Below, one piece after another: positions 62,105 to 64,000 of a stretch of 64,000 bases of DNA (position 1 is its first letter; each line of letters opens with the position of its first letter). Both the position numbers and the translations under genes were made by a program. Origin of the DNA: Dielma fastidiosa (GTDB taxonomy: Bacteria; Bacillota_I; Bacilli_A; Erysipelotrichales; Erysipelotrichaceae); NCBI RefSeq assembly GCF_000313565.1, contig NZ_HE578933.1:55426-119425 (forward strand), written 5' to 3'. The notes beneath the pieces are model-generated. The model ran no database searches. It was not told where the DNA came from and saw only the letters and a program-made list of their open reading frames with translations.

Positions 62105-62824
62105 TTATAAAAACATGGCTAAGGTGCCCAGCAGGTTAACCATAAAATGAAGCATGATACTCGGATAGATTGAATCATTCTGCTCATAGGCAATACATAA
62201 TATGAAGCCGATACCGGCATATGTCAGCAAGTACCAGGCATCGGTAAAATTACCCGCCAGCAGCGATGAATAAATATGAATTGAGCCAAACATCAAGCCG
62301 CTGATCAGCATGGAACAGATAAAGTTCAGCTTTGCGCGGCAGCAGCGAAAAAAGACACCGCGAAACAAGGTTTCCTCAACAATCGGTGCATAGATGACAG
62401 TGATAAAAGCCGTCAGCAGCGGAATGGCCTTCATTGACTGATCCAATCCCTCCTGATTTACACTGCTGGCCGTCCCTGACAACATTGAGGCAATCAAAGA
62501 GAAGCCGATATTTGCTAAATAAACGATGATACATAAAAAGAAGACATTTTTCAGCACTTTACTCAGCGGCGGCAATTTCTGCCAGCTTTCCTTAAACAGC
62601 GGAAAAGCTACGATGACTGAGAATAGGATCATCCAAATATAAAAAGCAAATAAGACCGCACTTGATGTCTGGATTGCCCAAGGATTAAGCCATAATGTAA
62701 TACGAGCCGCCCATCGCGGATAAAAGTAAGCAAAGCCTACATAGTAATTAAGAATCAACAACAGACAGCGCAGCGGCGATAAAGGCGCCTTGTCCATCCT
62801 TGTGCCTGTCAGTTTAACGGCCAT
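62105..62824 (-). CDS. CPBP-family intramembrane metalloprotease
   Basis: A 239-residue membrane protein, about six to seven helices, with the CPBP/Abi motifs EETLFRGVFF, FGSIHIYS and MLHFMVNLLG (Glu-Glu and two His). Family members cut within membranes or act in immunity or protein sorting; the target is unknown. ATG 62824 overlaps mnmA by 11 nt; ATG 62797 is an alternative. It lies between mnmA and recD2. Confidence 0.85.
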   Translation of the reverse strand: MAVKLTGTRMDKAPLSPLRCLLLILNYYVGFAYFYPRWAARITLWLNPWAIQTSSAVLFAFYIWMILFSVIVAFPLFKESWQKLPPLSKVLKNVFFLCIIVYLANIGFSLIASMLSGTASSVNQEGLDQSMKAIPLLTAFITVIYAPIVEETLFRGVFFRCCRAKLNFICSMLISGLMFGSIHIYSSLLAGNFTDAWYLLTYAGIGFILCIAYEQNDSIYPSIMLHFMVNLLGTLAMFL

Positions 62825-63968
62825 TGGCAAGTCTCTTTTCCAAACGGGATGCTAATGCTTCACCGTGATAGAACACTTCATCGATCACACCGCCGCCAAG
62901 ACAGCACTCACCCTGATAGAAAACCGCTTCCTGACCGCATGTAACCGCCTTAACCGCAGGGTCACATTTCACAAATACCGTAGTGTCATCAATAAAACGA
63001 ATCGTTACCTCATTATCTTTTTGACGATAACGGAATTTTGCACTGCATTGAAGCTCACCCTGCGGCTTATCCTTGGCAAACCAATTGACACCGCTAACCA
63101 AACAGCTGTCACTTAACAGCCATTCATTTTCATCACCATTGGCAACGTATAGAATATTCTTCTCAACATCCTTGCCTACGACAAAATAAGGGCCGTGATC
63201 ACCGCCGATTCCCATGCCGCGGCGCTGACCAATCGTATAGTATAACACACCCTCATGGCTGCCAACCTGAGCTAAGCTATTTATATCAACAATAATTCCC
63301 GGTTTTGCGGGCAGATAATTCTGCAGGAATTGTTTAAAATTACGTTCACCAATAAAACAGATGCCGGTGGAATCTTTCTTTTTCGCAACCGCCAGCTCCC
63401 ACTCATCAGCAATCCGCCGTACCTCAGGCTTAGCTAAATCACCAATAGGAAACAATGTCTTCGCAAGCGCATGAACCGGTACCTGACATAAGAAATAAGT
63501 CTGGTCTTTATTCTCATCACTACCCCGCAATAACTTAGTTTCACCTTCATTGCTGACTCTGGCATAATGGCCGGTTGCCACTAAGTCAAAGCCTTGTTCC
63601 ATCGCAAATTTAAAGAAAGCATCAAATTTTACATATTTATTACATAGAATATCTGGATTAGGTGTTCTGCCTTTTTTATATTCATCTAAGAATTGAGTAA
63701 AAACATTATCCCAGTATTCTTTCACAAAATCTACGCGTAAAAGCTCAAGACCTAACCGGTCTGCTACCCGTTTCGCATCCATATAATCCGCTTCCTGAGG
63801 ACAGACGTCATCCTGAATCGTCGGATTTCCTAATATATCATTGTTTGCCAGTGCATCCCAGTTACGCATAAATGCACAAGTAACATCATAACCCTGTTCC
63901 TTTAGAATGACAGCCGCTACTGCCGAATCTACACCGCCGGATAAACCCAGCAATACTTTCTTACCCAT
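62814..63968 (-). CDS. mnmA: tRNA-specific 2-thiouridylase MnmA
   Basis: A 384-residue enzyme that makes s2U at tRNA wobble position 34. The PP-loop is LGLSGGVDSAV near residue 10, catalytic Cys in DVCPQEAD and STGICFIGER, and tRNA contacts in GHYARV. GAGGTG lies 6 nt before ATG 63968, which decides against two upstream in-frame starts. In Bacillus it also precedes recD2. Confidence 0.96.
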   Translation of the reverse strand: MGKKVLLGLSGGVDSAVAAVILKEQGYDVTCAFMRNWDALANNDILGNPTIQDDVCPQEADYMDAKRVADRLGLELLRVDFVKEYWDNVFTQFLDEYKKGRTPNPDILCNKYVKFDAFFKFAMEQGFDLVATGHYARVSNEGETKLLRGSDENKDQTYFLCQVPVHALAKTLFPIGDLAKPEVRRIADEWELAVAKKKDSTGICFIGERNFKQFLQNYLPAKPGIIVDINSLAQVGSHEGVLYYTIGQRRGMGIGGDHGPYFVVGKDVEKNILYVANGDENEWLLSDSCLVSGVNWFAKDKPQGELQCSAKFRYRQKDNEVTIRFIDDTTVFVKCDPAVKAVTCGQEAVFYQGECCLGGGVIDEVFYHGEALASRLEKRLANGR

Positions 63969-64000
63969 TGTCATCACCTCGTATTATTATACATGAAATC

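Noticed and set aside
1..64000. Mobile elements, CRISPR arrays, tRNA or rRNA genes
   Set aside because: I saw no transposase, integrase, spaced repeats or tRNA-like cloverleaf between genes. A dedicated tRNA scan was not possible.

Overview
The window reads as a chromosome segment of a low-to-moderate GC, endospore-forming Firmicute. Gene content (spoIIAA-AB-sigF, spoVAC-AD-AE-AF, spoVFA/B, dacB-spmA-spmB, yqfC-yqfD, cse60, a T-box leader on alaS) and gene order are Bacillus-like. The reduced SpoVA set and the split clusters suggest Erysipelotrichia or a relative such as the Clostridium innocuum group; that placement is inference. Every gene except one Na/Pi cotransporter lies on the minus strand, so transcription runs from high to low coordinates. 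I see no rRNA, tRNA, CRISPR array, insertion sequence or prophage.

Region 1 (1-23 kb) is a rearranged version of the Bacillus rsmE-mtaB-rpsU-yqfC-yqfD-phoH-ybeY-dgkA-cdd-era-recO-glyS block. About 10.6 kb of phosphate genes sits between phoH and ybeY: phoP-phoR, a cold-shock gene, pstS-pstC-pstA-pstB-phoU, a GNAT enzyme, a short-chain dehydrogenase, the divergent Na/Pi cotransporter and a small C39-peptidase-like protein. Two PhoP-box arrays of the same design (TTAACA-type hexamers on an 11-bp period, second position degenerate) lie before pstS and between the cotransporter and the C39-like gene. PstS itself appears circularly permuted.

Region 2 (23-38 kb) is more accessory. It holds a MATE transporter behind a structured leader, an AraC-type regulator, two secreted flavoprotein reductase-like lipoproteins, an AgrC/AgrA-type two-component pair and a GrpB-GNAT fusion. 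The conserved scpA-scpB-(HD)-dacB-spmA-spmB-rluB block is embedded in it.

Region 3 (38-52 kb) holds the forespore control cluster dacF-spoIIAA-spoIIAB-sigF-spoVAC-AD-AE-AF. Next come a lipoprotein-murJ-rsuA-thyA-dfrA-pdp operon, small spore-type genes (DUF1540, cse60) and the dipicolinate operon spoVFA-spoVFB-dapA. DapA makes the dihydrodipicolinate that SpoVFAB oxidises, and SpoVA proteins move the product into the spore, so synthesis and uptake of dipicolinate are both encoded here.

Region 4 (52-64 kb) is the conserved mnmA-(CPBP)-recD2-yrrI-[T-box]alaS-ireB-yqgF-DUF1292-mltG-udk-greA block. Coordinates follow the best start codon. In several places this is shorter than the longest open frame, because a Shine-Dalgarno site or an overlap with the upstream stop points to an internal ATG, GTG or TTG.
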